From assembly GCF_000308615.1 (NCBI RefSeq), contig NZ_BAGB01000166.1, forward strand, positions 1 through 64,000: 64,000 nucleotides of DNA, written 5' to 3'. The translations under genes were made by a program, and so were the position numbers. Under the pieces are notes generated by a model. The model ran no database searches. It was not told the DNA's origin and worked only from the letters and a program-made list of their open reading frames with translations. This stretch comes from Nocardia jiangxiensis NBRC 101359. Its GTDB lineage: Bacteria > Actinomycetota > Actinomycetes > Mycobacteriales > Mycobacteriaceae. Below are positions 34,436 to 43,490 of this stretch, one piece after another (positions within the stretch are counted from its first letter, which is position 1; every line of letters starts with the position of its first letter).

Positions 34436-35629
34436 TCAATCACGCCGACTGAGCAGCATGGCCCCGGCGACCGGTCCCCCACCGACCGCGACCGCCACCA
34501 ATTCCGGGCTCTTGGGCACCTGCCGGTCACCCCCTTCACCCCACAGCTGGACGCAGGCTTCGTGCAGGAATCCCATCCCGTGCAGGCGGCCACCGGAAAG
34601 CTGACCACCACTGGTGTTCAGCGGCAGCTCACCATCGAGCGCGATACGATGCCCGCCTTCGACGAATTCACCGACGCGGCCGTGCTCGCAGAATCCCAGC
34701 GCCTCGAGCCACTGCACGGTCAGGAAGCTGAAACCGTCGTAGAGCTGGGCCATGTCCACATCGGCCGGACGCAGTGCGGTGCGCTCCCACAGCGTGGTCG
34801 CCGCATCGTGCGCGGCCATCGTCGTGATGTCGGCGCGCTGATCCCAGGTCGCCCGCTCGAACATACCGGTGCCGACGGATTCGACCGTCAACGGCGGCTT
34901 CGGCAGCCCGGCCGCGGCTTCACGCCGGGAGATGATCACCGCACTCGCGCCGTCACAGGGCACATCGCAGTCGTAGAGGCAGAACGGATCCGAGATCATC
35001 CGCGCCTCGAGGTAGTCCTCCAGCGACATGGGGGTGCGGTACACCGCATCGGGGTTGAGTCCGGCGTTCTTCCGGGCGTTCACCGCGATCGCCCCGAGCT
35101 GTTCGCGGGTGAGCCCGAAATCGTGCATATAGCGCTGTGCCGCCATGGCCAGCCAGTTCGCCGCCGAGACCGCCCCGAAGGGGCCGAAATACTCCAGGTG
35201 GTCGGGCAGCCGGCCGCTTCCGAACAGCACCGACGCGCGCCCGGCGGTCTGCGCCGTGGACTCCCACACCGATCGGTACACCAGGACGTGATCGGCCAGG
35301 CCGGTGGTCACCGCCATGCAGGCGTCGATGGCCGGGCCGATCTGACCGGCGGTCTCCATGCTGCTGGTGAACCAGCGGCTGCGCAGTCCGAGTGCGTTGC
35401 GCAGCTCGTGCACCGAGGCGCCGGAGAATCCAGGATCAGGAACGCCCGGTCCGGGATAGCTGGCGACGCCGTCGATATCGTCGGGCTCCAGACCGGCGTC
35501 GGCAATCGCCCGCAGCGCCGCCTCGACCGTCAAATCCAGGCCGCCGCGCCCGAGACGCCGGCCGACCTGCGACTTACCCGCACCGGTCACTACGGCTCTA
35601 CGCCCGAACAGACCGCTCGGCTCACTCAT
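34436..35629 (-). CDS. Thiolase-fold lipid-transfer protein, Ltp2-like aldolase
   Basis: A 397-residue thiolase-superfamily protein. At the place of the nucleophilic Cys it has SSMETAGQIGPA, so the thiolase Cys is missing, as in the steroid side-chain retro-aldolase Ltp2. The QLYDGFSFLTVQWLEALGF and NTSGGQLSGGRLHGMGF segments are typical of that branch. These enzymes cleave a beta-hydroxy acyl-CoA, releasing a short acyl-CoA. Its start overlaps the DUF35 gene end by 8 bases; Ltp2 likewise needs a DUF35 partner for activity. This makes carbon-carbon cleavage by a two-subunit aldolase likely. Confidence 0.85.
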   Translation of the reverse strand: MSEPSGLFGRRAVVTGAGKSQVGRRLGRGGLDLTVEAALRAIADAGLEPDDIDGVASYPGPGVPDPGFSGASVHELRNALGLRSRWFTSSMETAGQIGPAIDACMAVTTGLADHVLVYRSVWESTAQTAGRASVLFGSGRLPDHLEYFGPFGAVSAANWLAMAAQRYMHDFGLTREQLGAIAVNARKNAGLNPDAVYRTPMSLEDYLEARMISDPFCLYDCDVPCDGASAVIISRREAAAGLPKPPLTVESVGTGMFERATWDQRADITTMAAHDAATTLWERTALRPADVDMAQLYDGFSFLTVQWLEALGFCEHGRVGEFVEGGHRIALDGELPLNTSGGQLSGGRLHGMGFLHEACVQLWGEGGDRQVPKSPELVAVAVGGGPVAGAMLLSRRD

Positions 35630-36095
35630 CGCTCACTCCTGCCGCGGGACGGAACAGCGGGAGCCAGATATCGTCCCGCGGCTCGAAGAACACCTCGACC
35701 TCGAGGCCGATGGACACCGCCTCCGGCGCCACCCCGACCACATTGCTCACCACGCGGACGTCGGGCTCCTCGGCCAGCTCGATCATCGCCACGACGTACG
35801 GCGGCGGAAATCCGGGAATCCACGGCTGCCGATTGATGGTGAACGCGGCAACCCGGCCGCGGCCGGAGACCGGTTCCGGGGCCACATCGGTGCTGCGGCA
35901 GCGGAAACAGGCCGCCGATCCCGGATGAAACCATCGCTTACAACTGCGACACCGGTAGATCAGCAACCGCCCGTCGCGGCCCCCGGTCCAGAATGCCTCC
36001 GACACCGCCGTGGGCGCGGGCAGCAGCCGCACCTCCGGCCGCACGTATTCGACGGCGGTCGCACTGCCGTGCGCCGTGCCATCGGCCTGTTCCAT
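35622..36095 (-). CDS. DUF35 zinc-ribbon/OB-fold protein
   Basis: A 157-residue protein. The rubredoxin-like zinc ribbon YRCRSCKRWFHPGSAACFRC (two CxxC pairs) is followed by an OB fold (RVAAFTINRQPWIPGFPPPYVVAMIEL with LEVEVFFEPRDD). This is the DUF35 architecture that binds thiolase-fold partners and acyl-CoA. The ATG at 36095 is chosen over a TTG three bases earlier. First gene of a two-gene operon with the Ltp2-like aldolase; a TGAC-N6-GTCA site lies about 85 bases upstream. Confidence 0.9.
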   Translation of the reverse strand: MEQADGTAHGSATAVEYVRPEVRLLPAPTAVSEAFWTGGRDGRLLIYRCRSCKRWFHPGSAACFRCRSTDVAPEPVSGRGRVAAFTINRQPWIPGFPPPYVVAMIELAEEPDVRVVSNVVGVAPEAVSIGLEVEVFFEPRDDIWLPLFRPAAGVSDE

Positions 36096-36178
36096 CAAAT
36101 CGAGTCACATCCCGTGTCCGTGCGGCGCGTCCTCACCATCGGGCGCAGCCACTTGATCCTCTTCACTCTAAAATCAAT

Positions 36179-36194
36179 CTGACAGTAGCGTCAA
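36179..36194. promoter_or_regulatory. Putative operator, TGAC-N6-GTCA class
   Basis: ctgacagtagcgtcaa, an exact TGAC-N6-GTCA match, lies upstream of the DUF35/aldolase operon. A related copy with a 5-base spacer, ctgacacaacgtcac, is at 36259-36273. Confidence 0.55.
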
Positions 36195-36301
36195 TCTTGT
36201 ATATAGCAATCTATCCTGGTAATACCCAGACGCTTCACCTATCCGTCCGAGACCCCGTCTGACACAACGTCACCAATCCGCCGCGCCGGTGACGTGACCG
36301 T

Positions 36302-36736
36302 TCAGGCACCCCGCGCCAGCACCCGATTCGCCCGTACGCGACCGGCGCCCACACCGACCATGGCCGGAACGTAGATCAGCAGAACAATCCATCCCGCGCC
36401 GGCGGTGAGCTCGAACAGCAACGAATTCCGCCCCAGGCTCAGATAGGGCAGCAGATCGCAGAGCCAGGTCGCCGCGCCCGCCACGAGGCCGCCGATCACC
36501 GCGGCCTGTAACCACAGAATCGGGAAGTCCGTCTCCGACCGGTCGCCATGACGCAGCCGATCCCGGCGTCCGTCGGCGAAACCCCAGCTCATCGAACAAA
36601 CGACCACCAGGACCAACGCGACGATCCGAGCGGATGATGTCCGATCCGTCCAGAACAGCACGGCGAAACCCAGCAGCGTCTGCGCGAGCACATGCACCAG
36701 GGCAAGCCCCAGCGCTCGCGTGAGTCGAGCAGTCAT
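36302..36736 (-). CDS. Four-helix membrane protein (B-4DMT-like)
   Basis: A 144-residue protein with four hydrophobic helices (ALGLALVHVLAQTLLGFAVL, ARIVALVLVVVCSMSWGF, ILWLQAAVIGGLVAGAATWL, LFELTAGAGWIVLLIYVPAM) and a basic C-terminus. It matches the size and layout of the small B-4DMT transporters of Mycobacterium and Nocardia; the assignment is from memory of the family and not certain. It stands alone, with no clear link to the catabolic genes. Confidence 0.65.
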   Translation of the reverse strand: MTARLTRALGLALVHVLAQTLLGFAVLFWTDRTSSARIVALVLVVVCSMSWGFADGRRDRLRHGDRSETDFPILWLQAAVIGGLVAGAATWLCDLLPYLSLGRNSLLFELTAGAGWIVLLIYVPAMVGVGAGRVRANRVLARGA

Positions 36737-36951
36737 GGGCGACATGATAGGAGCCGGGCCGCCAGCCCAGACCCAAAATGGGAAAATCGTAATATTACTC
36801 TAATTATTTAGATATATACCCGAGGTTAGGCCGCTCGGTTCGCCTGCGCGACACGCAAATCGGATCAGGAGCCGGGGGCGATATTCGCGCCGTCGCGGGC
36901 AGCGCGCAGCGCGATCGCCTCGCCGAACCGCAGCCGGATCGGCGATGTCGG

Positions 36952-38641
36952 TCAACCGATTCCCACCGGCGCGGCCGATCGGTCGAGCTCGGTCGAATCA
37001 TCCTCGGCAGCACGGTCTTTCGCAGCCGCGAGCCGCCGTTCCAGCTGTTCGCCCTCGATATCCGGATCCGGGACGTACTTGGCGAACCACTGCGGGTGGT
37101 ACCAGACCTTGCGGTCCACGATCGCCATCACCGCCGGCACCAGCGTGAGCCGCACCACGAAGGCGTCCAGGAAGACACCCACCGCGAAACCGAATCCGAT
37201 CCCCTTGATGATCGGGTCCTTGTTGATCATGAAGGCGACGAAGATCGAGAACATGATCAGTGCGGCCGCGGTGACCACCCGTGCCGAATAGCCGGTGACG
37301 CGCTCCACCGCAGGCCGGGCGGAACCGTTCTTGGTGAACTCCTCCTTATCCGCGAGACCACGAATACCTCGTAGTCGCTGGACAATCCGAAGATGATCGC
37401 GAGCATGACGACCGGCAGGAAGCTGATGATCTGACTTTGCGGGATACCGAAAAGACGCTCACCCCAACCCCATTGGAACAGCACGACCTCCGCGCCGAAG
37501 GACGCCGCGGCCGACAGCAGAAATCCGATGATCGACTTCAGCGGCACCAGGATGGTCCGGAACGCGAAGGTGAGCAGGACGAACGCGAGACCGACCACCA
37601 CGATCAGGAACACCGGCAAAGCACCGGACAACTTCGCCGAGACGTCGATATTCGACGCGGTGGCGCCGCCGACGAGAATGTGCGCACCCGAGGATCCTTC
37701 GAGCGCGGACCGGTCATCGCGGATCCGGTGCACCAGATCGGTGGTCGCCCGGTCGTCCGGGCTACTCTTGGGCACGACCTGGATGATCTGCACCCCTCCA
37801 CCCGCCGGACCGGGCGCAACCACCGCCACATCGGGCAGTTCGGCCAGCGAACTCGACAGCTGTGCGACCTCGCCCGGGCCACCACCCTGGACGAAGACCA
37901 GCAGCGGGCCGTTGAATCCGGCGCCGAAGTTGTCGGTGACCAGGTCGTATGCCTTGCGCTGGGTGTCATCGGCCGGTTTGGCCGCGCCGCTGGGCAAGCC
38001 CAGGCTCATATGCAGCGCGGGCAGCGCGATCACCGCGAGGAGCGCCACGCCGGCCACGAGAACCGGTATCCGCCAACGGATCACGAATCGGGCCCACATC
38101 GCTCCGGCGGTTCGTTCGGGCCGGTGCACCGCCGTCTGCGCGACGGCCTCGTGGTGTCCGCGACGCAGCGGGGTGTCGATGAACTTCGCGACCTTCCGGC
38201 CCGCGAAACCGAGCAGTGCGGGCAGCAGCGTGAGCGAGATCAGCAAGGCGATGAGCACCGCCGCCGCCGCGGTCAGGCCCATCACGGTCAGGAACGGAAT
38301 GCCGACCACGGACATCCCGCACAGTGCGATGATCACCGTTAGTCCGGCGAAAACCACCGAGCTGCCCGCTGTTCCGATCGCCAGCGGCACCGACTCCTCG
38401 ACTTCCATGCCGGCGAGCATGTTGTTGCGGTGCCGGGACAGGATGAACAAGGCGTAATCGATGCCGCAGGACAGACCGAGCATCAGCGCCACGGTGGTCG
38501 AGGCGGAGGCGATATCGAGGACCGACGCGACCGCGGTGACGCCCATCAGGGTGACCGCCACGCCGATGATCGCGGTCAGGATCGGCAACCCGGCGGCCAC
38601 GAAGGCTCGCGCCGTGCGGTATCCGTGCCCATCCACATCAT
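36952..38641 (-). pseudogene. MMPL/RND-type lipid transporter, 5' deletion and frameshift
   Basis: The body reads ARAFVAAGLPILTAIIGVAV with LMLGLSCGIDYALFILSRHR and, in the second half, FGLSSDYEVFVVSRI, the paired MMPL membrane motifs. Two faults are seen. (1) The expected roughly 200 N-terminal residues (first helix and first external domain) are absent: a likely start MMWMGTDTARRE at 38641 runs into the middle of the protein in another frame. (2) Near 37352 gataaggagg should read gataaaggagg to continue as KEEFTKNGSARPAVERVTGYSARV; the last 118 residues, IGFGFAVGVFLDAFVVRL onward, are in the other frame. MMPL proteins export lipids or drugs. Non-functional as written. Confidence 0.85.
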
Positions 38642-38729
38642 CCCATCTCGCTTCAGATGTAGTATAAATAGTTAGTTAAATATGCTACTTCAAGGCCCTA
38701 GCGCCGACGACCGAACAGGGGTTGTGGCA

Positions 38730-39923
38730 ATGAGTTCGATAACTTCACTAGGCACCTATCTGCCGCCCTGGGGGACCACGCAGCGGCGTACCGCCGGGGA
38801 CGACGAGGATGCGGTGACGATGGCGATCGAGGCGGGGTCCGCTGCACGGCAAGGCAGCGGACCCGTCGTCCGGGTCGTTCTGGTCACCAGGGACTTCCCG
38901 CTCTTGGAGGGGGGCAGCGGAGCGGTCCTGCTCGCCGGGCTCGGACTCGATCCCGATATCGAGGTCACCGAGCGTATCGGCGGCGCACCCGCGGCACTGG
39001 ACGCGATCACCACCGCGCGCCCGCACACCCTGGTCATCGCCGTCGATCTGGAACCGGCCGGCGCCGCGGCGGCGGTGATCGGCGAGACCGGTCTCAGCGT
39101 CCGGCCGGTGGCCCGGCTGGCCCGCAGCCTTCCGGTCCGCACCCGCGACGCCGCCGGTGCGACCCGGGACTACGGCGATCCGCGCCTGCTGCGCGAACGC
39201 GGCGTGCTGCAATCGGTGCGGACCGCGTGGGCGGGCACGGTGAGCGCGGTCGCCGGGGTGGACCACAAGACGGCCACCGGGCTGGCCGGCGCCACCGCGC
39301 CGCGGCTGCCCACGACCGGCGCGTCCGCAGCCGTGTTCGCCCTGGCATGGATGGCCGAAACCGGTAGCACGGGCACACTTCTCGGTATCGAACAGGCGAC
39401 GCTGACCGGCCTCGGCGTGGACGGCGGCGCGGCGTCGGTACTGCGCAACGAATTCCAGGCGCGCCCGGTTCCGCGCACCGTGCTGTCGCCGGGCCCCGAC
39501 ATCCCCATCTCGCTGGCCGCCTACGAACGCGCCTTCGATGCCAAGCTGCGCTGGCAGGCCTCGCGCGACTCCGCCACCGGCGCACTGAATTTCCCGCCGC
39601 GGCTGCTGATCGACGCCGAGGGGCGCCTCGTCGAGCCCGGCGAACTGGTGGATCTGCCGCGCACCGGCACCGTCTACACCGAGGTCACGGTGCATGTGCC
39701 CGTACCCGGCCTGCCCAGCCCCTATTCGCTGGTCATCGTCGAACTGGACGAGGTCGGAGTCCGCGCACTGGCGAAAACCACTGCGGCCGAGCCGGGTTCG
39801 ATCAGCATCGGCGACCGCGGCCGCATGGTTCTGCGCCGCGTGGCGGTGCGCTCGGGCGTTCCGGACTACGGGTACGCCTTCGTCCCCGATGCCGCGCGAC
39901 ACACACAGAAGGAGATCGCATGA
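38730..39923 (+). CDS. HMG-CoA synthase-like protein fused to a DUF35 OB domain
   Basis: A 397-residue protein. The N-terminal two thirds look like a degenerate thiolase/HMG-CoA synthase fold (SITSLGTYLPPWGTTQRR start, ADDEDAVTMAIEA, VIAVDLEPAGAAAAVIGETG). The C-terminal part (about 295-395) is a DUF35-like OB fold (GTVYTEVTVHVPVPGLPSPYSLVIVELDE, ISIGDRGRMVLRRV) without obvious zinc Cys. The ATG at 38730 replaces a longer frame whose extra residues have no similarity. It overlaps the downstream thiolase by ATGA, so the two are likely subunits of one complex, analogous to the Ltp2/DUF35 pair at 34436-36095. Confidence 0.8.
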   Translation: MSSITSLGTYLPPWGTTQRRTAGDDEDAVTMAIEAGSAARQGSGPVVRVVLVTRDFPLLEGGSGAVLLAGLGLDPDIEVTERIGGAPAALDAITTARPHTLVIAVDLEPAGAAAAVIGETGLSVRPVARLARSLPVRTRDAAGATRDYGDPRLLRERGVLQSVRTAWAGTVSAVAGVDHKTATGLAGATAPRLPTTGASAAVFALAWMAETGSTGTLLGIEQATLTGLGVDGGAASVLRNEFQARPVPRTVLSPGPDIPISLAAYERAFDAKLRWQASRDSATGALNFPPRLLIDAEGRLVEPGELVDLPRTGTVYTEVTVHVPVPGLPSPYSLVIVELDEVGVRALAKTTAAEPGSISIGDRGRMVLRRVAVRSGVPDYGYAFVPDAARHTQKEIA

Positions 39924-41080
39924 GAAGGGTCGCGATCGTCGGAGCGGGGATGACACCGTTCGGCGAACATTTCGGGCTGGGCATCAAGGATCTGCTGCCG
40001 ATGGCCTTCGCGGAATGCACCGCGAACGTGGACAAGGGCATCGCCCCCGCCGAGATCCAGGCGGCCTGGTTCGGCGAGCTGTCCACCACCGACGGCTTCC
40101 CGTCCGGGATCCTGGCCGACAGCTGCGGGCTGCTCGACATCCCGATCACGCGGGTCGAAAATGCCTGCGCCACAGGCAATGACGCGGTGCGCAACGCGAT
40201 GTTCGGGATCGCGTCGGGCGCCTTCGACGTCGCGCTGGTGATGGGCGCGGACAAGGTGCGCGAGTCGGCGAGCAAGGACACCTTCTGGGAGTGGGCCGGG
40301 ATGACCCGCGATACGGCGTGGGACTATCCGCTCGGCCTGATCGCCCCGGCGAACTTCGCGCTGCATGTGCGGCGCTATCTGCACGAGTCTCCGGCCACCC
40401 GCGAACATATGGCGATGGTGGCGGTGAAGAATCATCGCCATGCCGTGCCCAACCCGAAAGCTCAACTGCGGCAGGAGATCACCATCGAGCAGGTGCTCAA
40501 CGCGCCGATGGTGGTCGAACCGTTCGGGCTCTACGACTGCACGCCGCAGAGCGACGGCGCCGCGGCGCTGGTGCTGGCCGCGGACGACGTGGTGGACCGC
40601 TACACCGATCGGCCGGTGTGGATCCGGGGCGTCGGCCTGGGCGTGGATCGGGTGATGCATCAGCACAAGCCCGATATGACCACCTTCCCCGCTACCGCGC
40701 GCGCGGCGAAGGCCGCCTACGCCATGGCCGGCCTGACGCCCCGCGATATCGACGTGGCCGAGGTGCACGACTGCTTCACCGGCGTGGAACTGATCAGCTA
40801 CGAGGACCTGGGCTTCGCCGACCGGTTCGGGGCATACAAACTCGTGGAGGCCGGTGCGACGACGATCGGCGGAGCACTGCCGGTCAATCCCAGCGGCGGG
40901 CTGAAGGCCAAGGGCCACCCGCCGGGGGCCACGGGCGTGGCGCAGTGCTTCGAGATCTTCGAACAGCTGCGCGGCACGGCCGCCAACCAGGTCGACGGCG
41001 CGCAAATCGGCTTGGCGCACAATATCGGCGGCCCCACCGCGGTCTCCGCGATCACCATCCTCGGACAGGACCGGGACTGA
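39920..41080 (+). CDS. Thiolase-fold acetyltransferase (SCP-x/Ltp type)
   Basis: A 386-residue thiolase-superfamily protein. The nucleophile Cys is present in ENACATGNDAV (about Cys83), the second Cys/His region is EVHDCFTGVEL, and the His motif is GLKAKGHPPGATG. This matches SCP-x-like thiolases acting on branched or steroid acyl-CoAs. It starts in an ATGA overlap with the HMGCS-like/OB protein. The Cys, missing in the paralog at 34436, indicates true thiolysis here. A terminator-like hairpin follows before the convergent GntR gene. Confidence 0.88.
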   Translation: MRRVAIVGAGMTPFGEHFGLGIKDLLPMAFAECTANVDKGIAPAEIQAAWFGELSTTDGFPSGILADSCGLLDIPITRVENACATGNDAVRNAMFGIASGAFDVALVMGADKVRESASKDTFWEWAGMTRDTAWDYPLGLIAPANFALHVRRYLHESPATREHMAMVAVKNHRHAVPNPKAQLRQEITIEQVLNAPMVVEPFGLYDCTPQSDGAAALVLAADDVVDRYTDRPVWIRGVGLGVDRVMHQHKPDMTTFPATARAAKAAYAMAGLTPRDIDVAEVHDCFTGVELISYEDLGFADRFGAYKLVEAGATTIGGALPVNPSGGLKAKGHPPGATGVAQCFEIFEQLRGTAANQVDGAQIGLAHNIGGPTAVSAITILGQDRD

Positions 41081-41103
41081 CACGATCGGGACCGGATCGC
41101 GCC

Positions 41104-41144
41104 GGCCCTCGGCCGCGCCACCACCGGGCGCGCGGCCGGGGGCC
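41104..41144. terminator. GC-rich hairpin between convergent genes
   Basis: Imperfect arms ggccctcggccgcgcc and ggcgcgcggccgggggcc. It lies between the thiolase (plus) and GntR (minus) stops. Confidence 0.55.
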
Positions 41145-41146
41145 AC

Positions 41147-41911
41147 CTAGGGAAGCACGTCCAGGACCGACTCCTCCGGGTCCTCGATCAGGAAATTCTT
41201 GACCTGGGCCAGATGTTTGCGCCAGAAGGTCTCGGCTTTCAGGACGTCCTTGTCCCGGATCAATTGCACGAGTTTGACATGCGCCCGGTGCGCAGCCGTC
41301 GCCTTGGCTTCGGCGCTGGTGTCGCCGCGGTGCTCACGCAGGAAATTCTCGACATGGCTTTCGATGATCGTCGAGACGATGTCCAGCAGCACGATCATGG
41401 TCTGGTTGCCCGCCAGCTGCATCAGCATGCGGTGGAATTCCAGGTCGTAACCCTTGCCGAAGGCCGGCGGATCACTCAGCAGCGCTTCGCCTTTCGCGAG
41501 CATGTCGTCGAGGGCCCGCAGGTCGGCGGCGGTTCGCTTGCGTGCCAGCACGGCCACCGCGGCCACCTCGAGATTGGCCCGCGCCTCGTGCACATCGGCG
41601 AGGGTGGCCTTGCGGTACTGCAGCAGGGTGCCGGCGTAGCGAGCGGCCGCGGATACGTCGGGCATCATCACCCGGCCGCCGCCGCGCGCACCGCGACGCA
41701 CCTGAATCACCTGCTCGGACTCCAGGATTCGGAATGCCTCGCGCAGGGTCGGCCGCGAAACACCGAATCGCTCCATGAGTTCGGTCTCCGACGGCAGCGC
41801 ATCACCCTCGCGCAGTTCACCGGTGACGATCTGACGGCGCAATTGGGCGGCCACCATTTCACCGGCCTTCGGCACGCGCACGACCGACGTCGACACTGGC
41901 ATCGCAGACAT
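41147..41911 (-). CDS. FadR/GntR-family regulator A
   Basis: A 254-residue GntR protein. The winged helix (about 15-80) has GDALPSETELMERFGVSRPTLREAFRILESEQVIQVRRGARGG. The FCD domain (about 95-240) shows DVHEARANLEVAAVAVLARK, FHRMLMQLAGN and HRAHVKLVQLI with metal-type His residues. GGAGG lies 5 bases before ATG 41911. A GGTATC/GATACC inverted repeat 11 bases upstream of the start suggests autoregulation. Close paralog of the regulator at 47848-48645. Confidence 0.9.
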   Translation of the reverse strand: MSAMPVSTSVVRVPKAGEMVAAQLRRQIVTGELREGDALPSETELMERFGVSRPTLREAFRILESEQVIQVRRGARGGGRVMMPDVSAAARYAGTLLQYRKATLADVHEARANLEVAAVAVLARKRTAADLRALDDMLAKGEALLSDPPAFGKGYDLEFHRMLMQLAGNQTMIVLLDIVSTIIESHVENFLREHRGDTSAEAKATAAHRAHVKLVQLIRDKDVLKAETFWRKHLAQVKNFLIEDPEESVLDVLP

Positions 41912-41921
41912 AAATTCCTCC

Positions 41922-41941
41922 GGTATCGGTCAGCTGATACC
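41922..41941. promoter_or_regulatory. Inverted repeat at GntR regulator A promoter
   Basis: ggtatcggtcagctgatacc has 6-base arms and an 8-base middle. It lies just upstream of the GntR start and is a likely operator for autoregulation. Confidence 0.5.
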
Positions 41942-42179
41942 ACTATTATCACCTATCCACCTGTATCCGCCCCACCGAGCACGATCCGCCCGCGGGGTCC
42001 GAAGCGCCGATCAGTGGATGCCGCCGCATATCGGCGCCGGGCGAACCCCGTCCCCGACCGGCCGAGCCGCTCGTGGGAGTGCCCCGGGCCGACGCACTTG
42101 ACGATTCTGTCCGGACGAGCCACGCGCCCGGGCGCGCACACTCTGATCCCGCACCGAAATCTCCTAGACTGGCCCAATC

Positions 42180-42827
42180 ATGAACGATTCATCGGCGCCC
42201 GCACTCGACAACGACGACAGCAGCCGGACCGACGACGGCAGCGGTGACCTCGGACTGGGCGCACGCGCGGTGCGCACCCGCAACGCCATCCTGGAGGCCT
42301 CCAAGCGGCTGTTCCTCGAACGTGGCTATTCGGGCACCCGGATCAACAACATCACCGACGCCTGCGGGATCTCGCGCGCCGGTTTCTACACCTACTTCCG
42401 CGACAAGCGCGAGATCTTCAACACCCTCGGCGAGGAAACCTATCACGAATTGCTCGACGTGGTCGCGCGCTGGGACACCATCCCCCAGCCGTGCACCCAC
42501 GACGACGCCGAGACCTGGGTGCGCGACTATTTCGCCTTCATGGACAAGCACGGGGCCTTCATCCTGTCGGCCCAGCCGGGGCCTTCCGACGAAGATGTCA
42601 GGATCGCCAGCACGCGGATGCAGATGCGAGTGGTGTGGCTGCTCGGAATGAATCTGCGCAACCGCCAGCGCCACCCGGCCACCGCACCGGAGGCGCTGGG
42701 ACTGTGTGTTCAGGCCATGCTGGACCGATCCTGGTATCTGAGCCACACCCAGCAGCAGCTGCCGGTGGATCCCGCCGATGTCGTCCGCACCGCGGCCGAC
42801 TTCCTGATGGCGATCCTGACTGCCTGA
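42180..42827 (+). CDS. TetR-family transcriptional regulator
   Basis: A 215-residue regulator. The HTH domain (about 30-78) reads VRTRNAILEASKRLFLERGYSGTRINNITDACGISRAGFYTYFRDKREIF. The C-terminal part is helical with no recognised ligand signature. An acidic 25-residue N-terminal extension precedes the HTH. It is convergent with the isochorismatase-like gene and about 660 bases from the two TGAC-N6-GTCA sites at 43491 and 43594, so it is a positional candidate for the factor that binds them. Confidence 0.88.
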   Translation: MNDSSAPALDNDDSSRTDDGSGDLGLGARAVRTRNAILEASKRLFLERGYSGTRINNITDACGISRAGFYTYFRDKREIFNTLGEETYHELLDVVARWDTIPQPCTHDDAETWVRDYFAFMDKHGAFILSAQPGPSDEDVRIASTRMQMRVVWLLGMNLRNRQRHPATAPEALGLCVQAMLDRSWYLSHTQQQLPVDPADVVRTAADFLMAILTA

Positions 42828-42837
42828 GCCCCGGGCG

Positions 42838-43446
42838 CTACGCGCGCACCGCCGGCGCGGCCCAGGCGGCGGTCAGGTCGTCGACGGTGACGATATCGGC
42901 CAGCATCGCGATCGTATGGCGCAACGCCTGCCGCGCGTACTCGGCCGGGCTGCCCGTCACCGCGTCACGCGCGACCACCACCCGGAATCCGTCCTCGCTC
43001 GCATCGGCGGCGGTCAGCGGCAGAGCCACGTTCACCGAGACTCCCGCCAGCACGATGGTGTGAATTCCCATGCTGCGCAGTACCGGAAGCAGTTCGGTGC
43101 CACGAGTGGGCGAGAGCCCCTGACGCCGTCCGAGCACGATGTCGGCCGGATCGAACAGCTCCGTGACGACCTGGGTGGCCGGGTCCCCGGGCTGCCATCG
43201 GTCGGCTCCGGCTCCGTTCAGTGCACGCCACAGCGGCGCCTTCCCGGGCCGGCCGCCGACGACGAACCCCTCGAACGTCGCGTGCACCACCGGGATGCCC
43301 GCACCGCGGGCGGCGGTCACCAGCCGGGCGATATCCGATACGACCGCATGCGTCTCGGCGGCCAGGGCCGGCAGCACCGACTCCGGGCCGATCACACCGT
43401 TCTGGCATTCGACGCATACGACGGCCAATCCGGCGCGGTCGGCCAT
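42838..43446 (-). CDS. Isochorismatase-like hydrolase lacking the usual catalytic Cys
   Basis: A cysteine-hydrolase fold protein of about 202 residues. The first motif reads VVCVECQNGVIGP, with Glu where the family has the catalytic Asp. The usual Cys position (GxxTxxC) reads GVSVNVALPLTA, so no nucleophilic Cys is seen. The fold is otherwise well kept (IPVVHATF, DGFRVVVARDAVTG). It may be a degenerate or differently working member. The ATG at 43446 is preferred: in-frame ATG 43500 lies inside an operator palindrome and has no ribosome site, although a leaderless start there is possible. Divergent from the hydratase at 43656. Confidence 0.8.
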   Translation of the reverse strand: MADRAGLAVVCVECQNGVIGPESVLPALAAETHAVVSDIARLVTAARGAGIPVVHATFEGFVVGGRPGKAPLWRALNGAGADRWQPGDPATQVVTELFDPADIVLGRRQGLSPTRGTELLPVLRSMGIHTIVLAGVSVNVALPLTAADASEDGFRVVVARDAVTGSPAEYARQALRHTIAMLADIVTVDDLTAAWAAPAVRA

Positions 43447-43490
43447 CGCCTCGGCGGCGCGGGCGCTCGATGTGCTTCCATTATCCTTAC

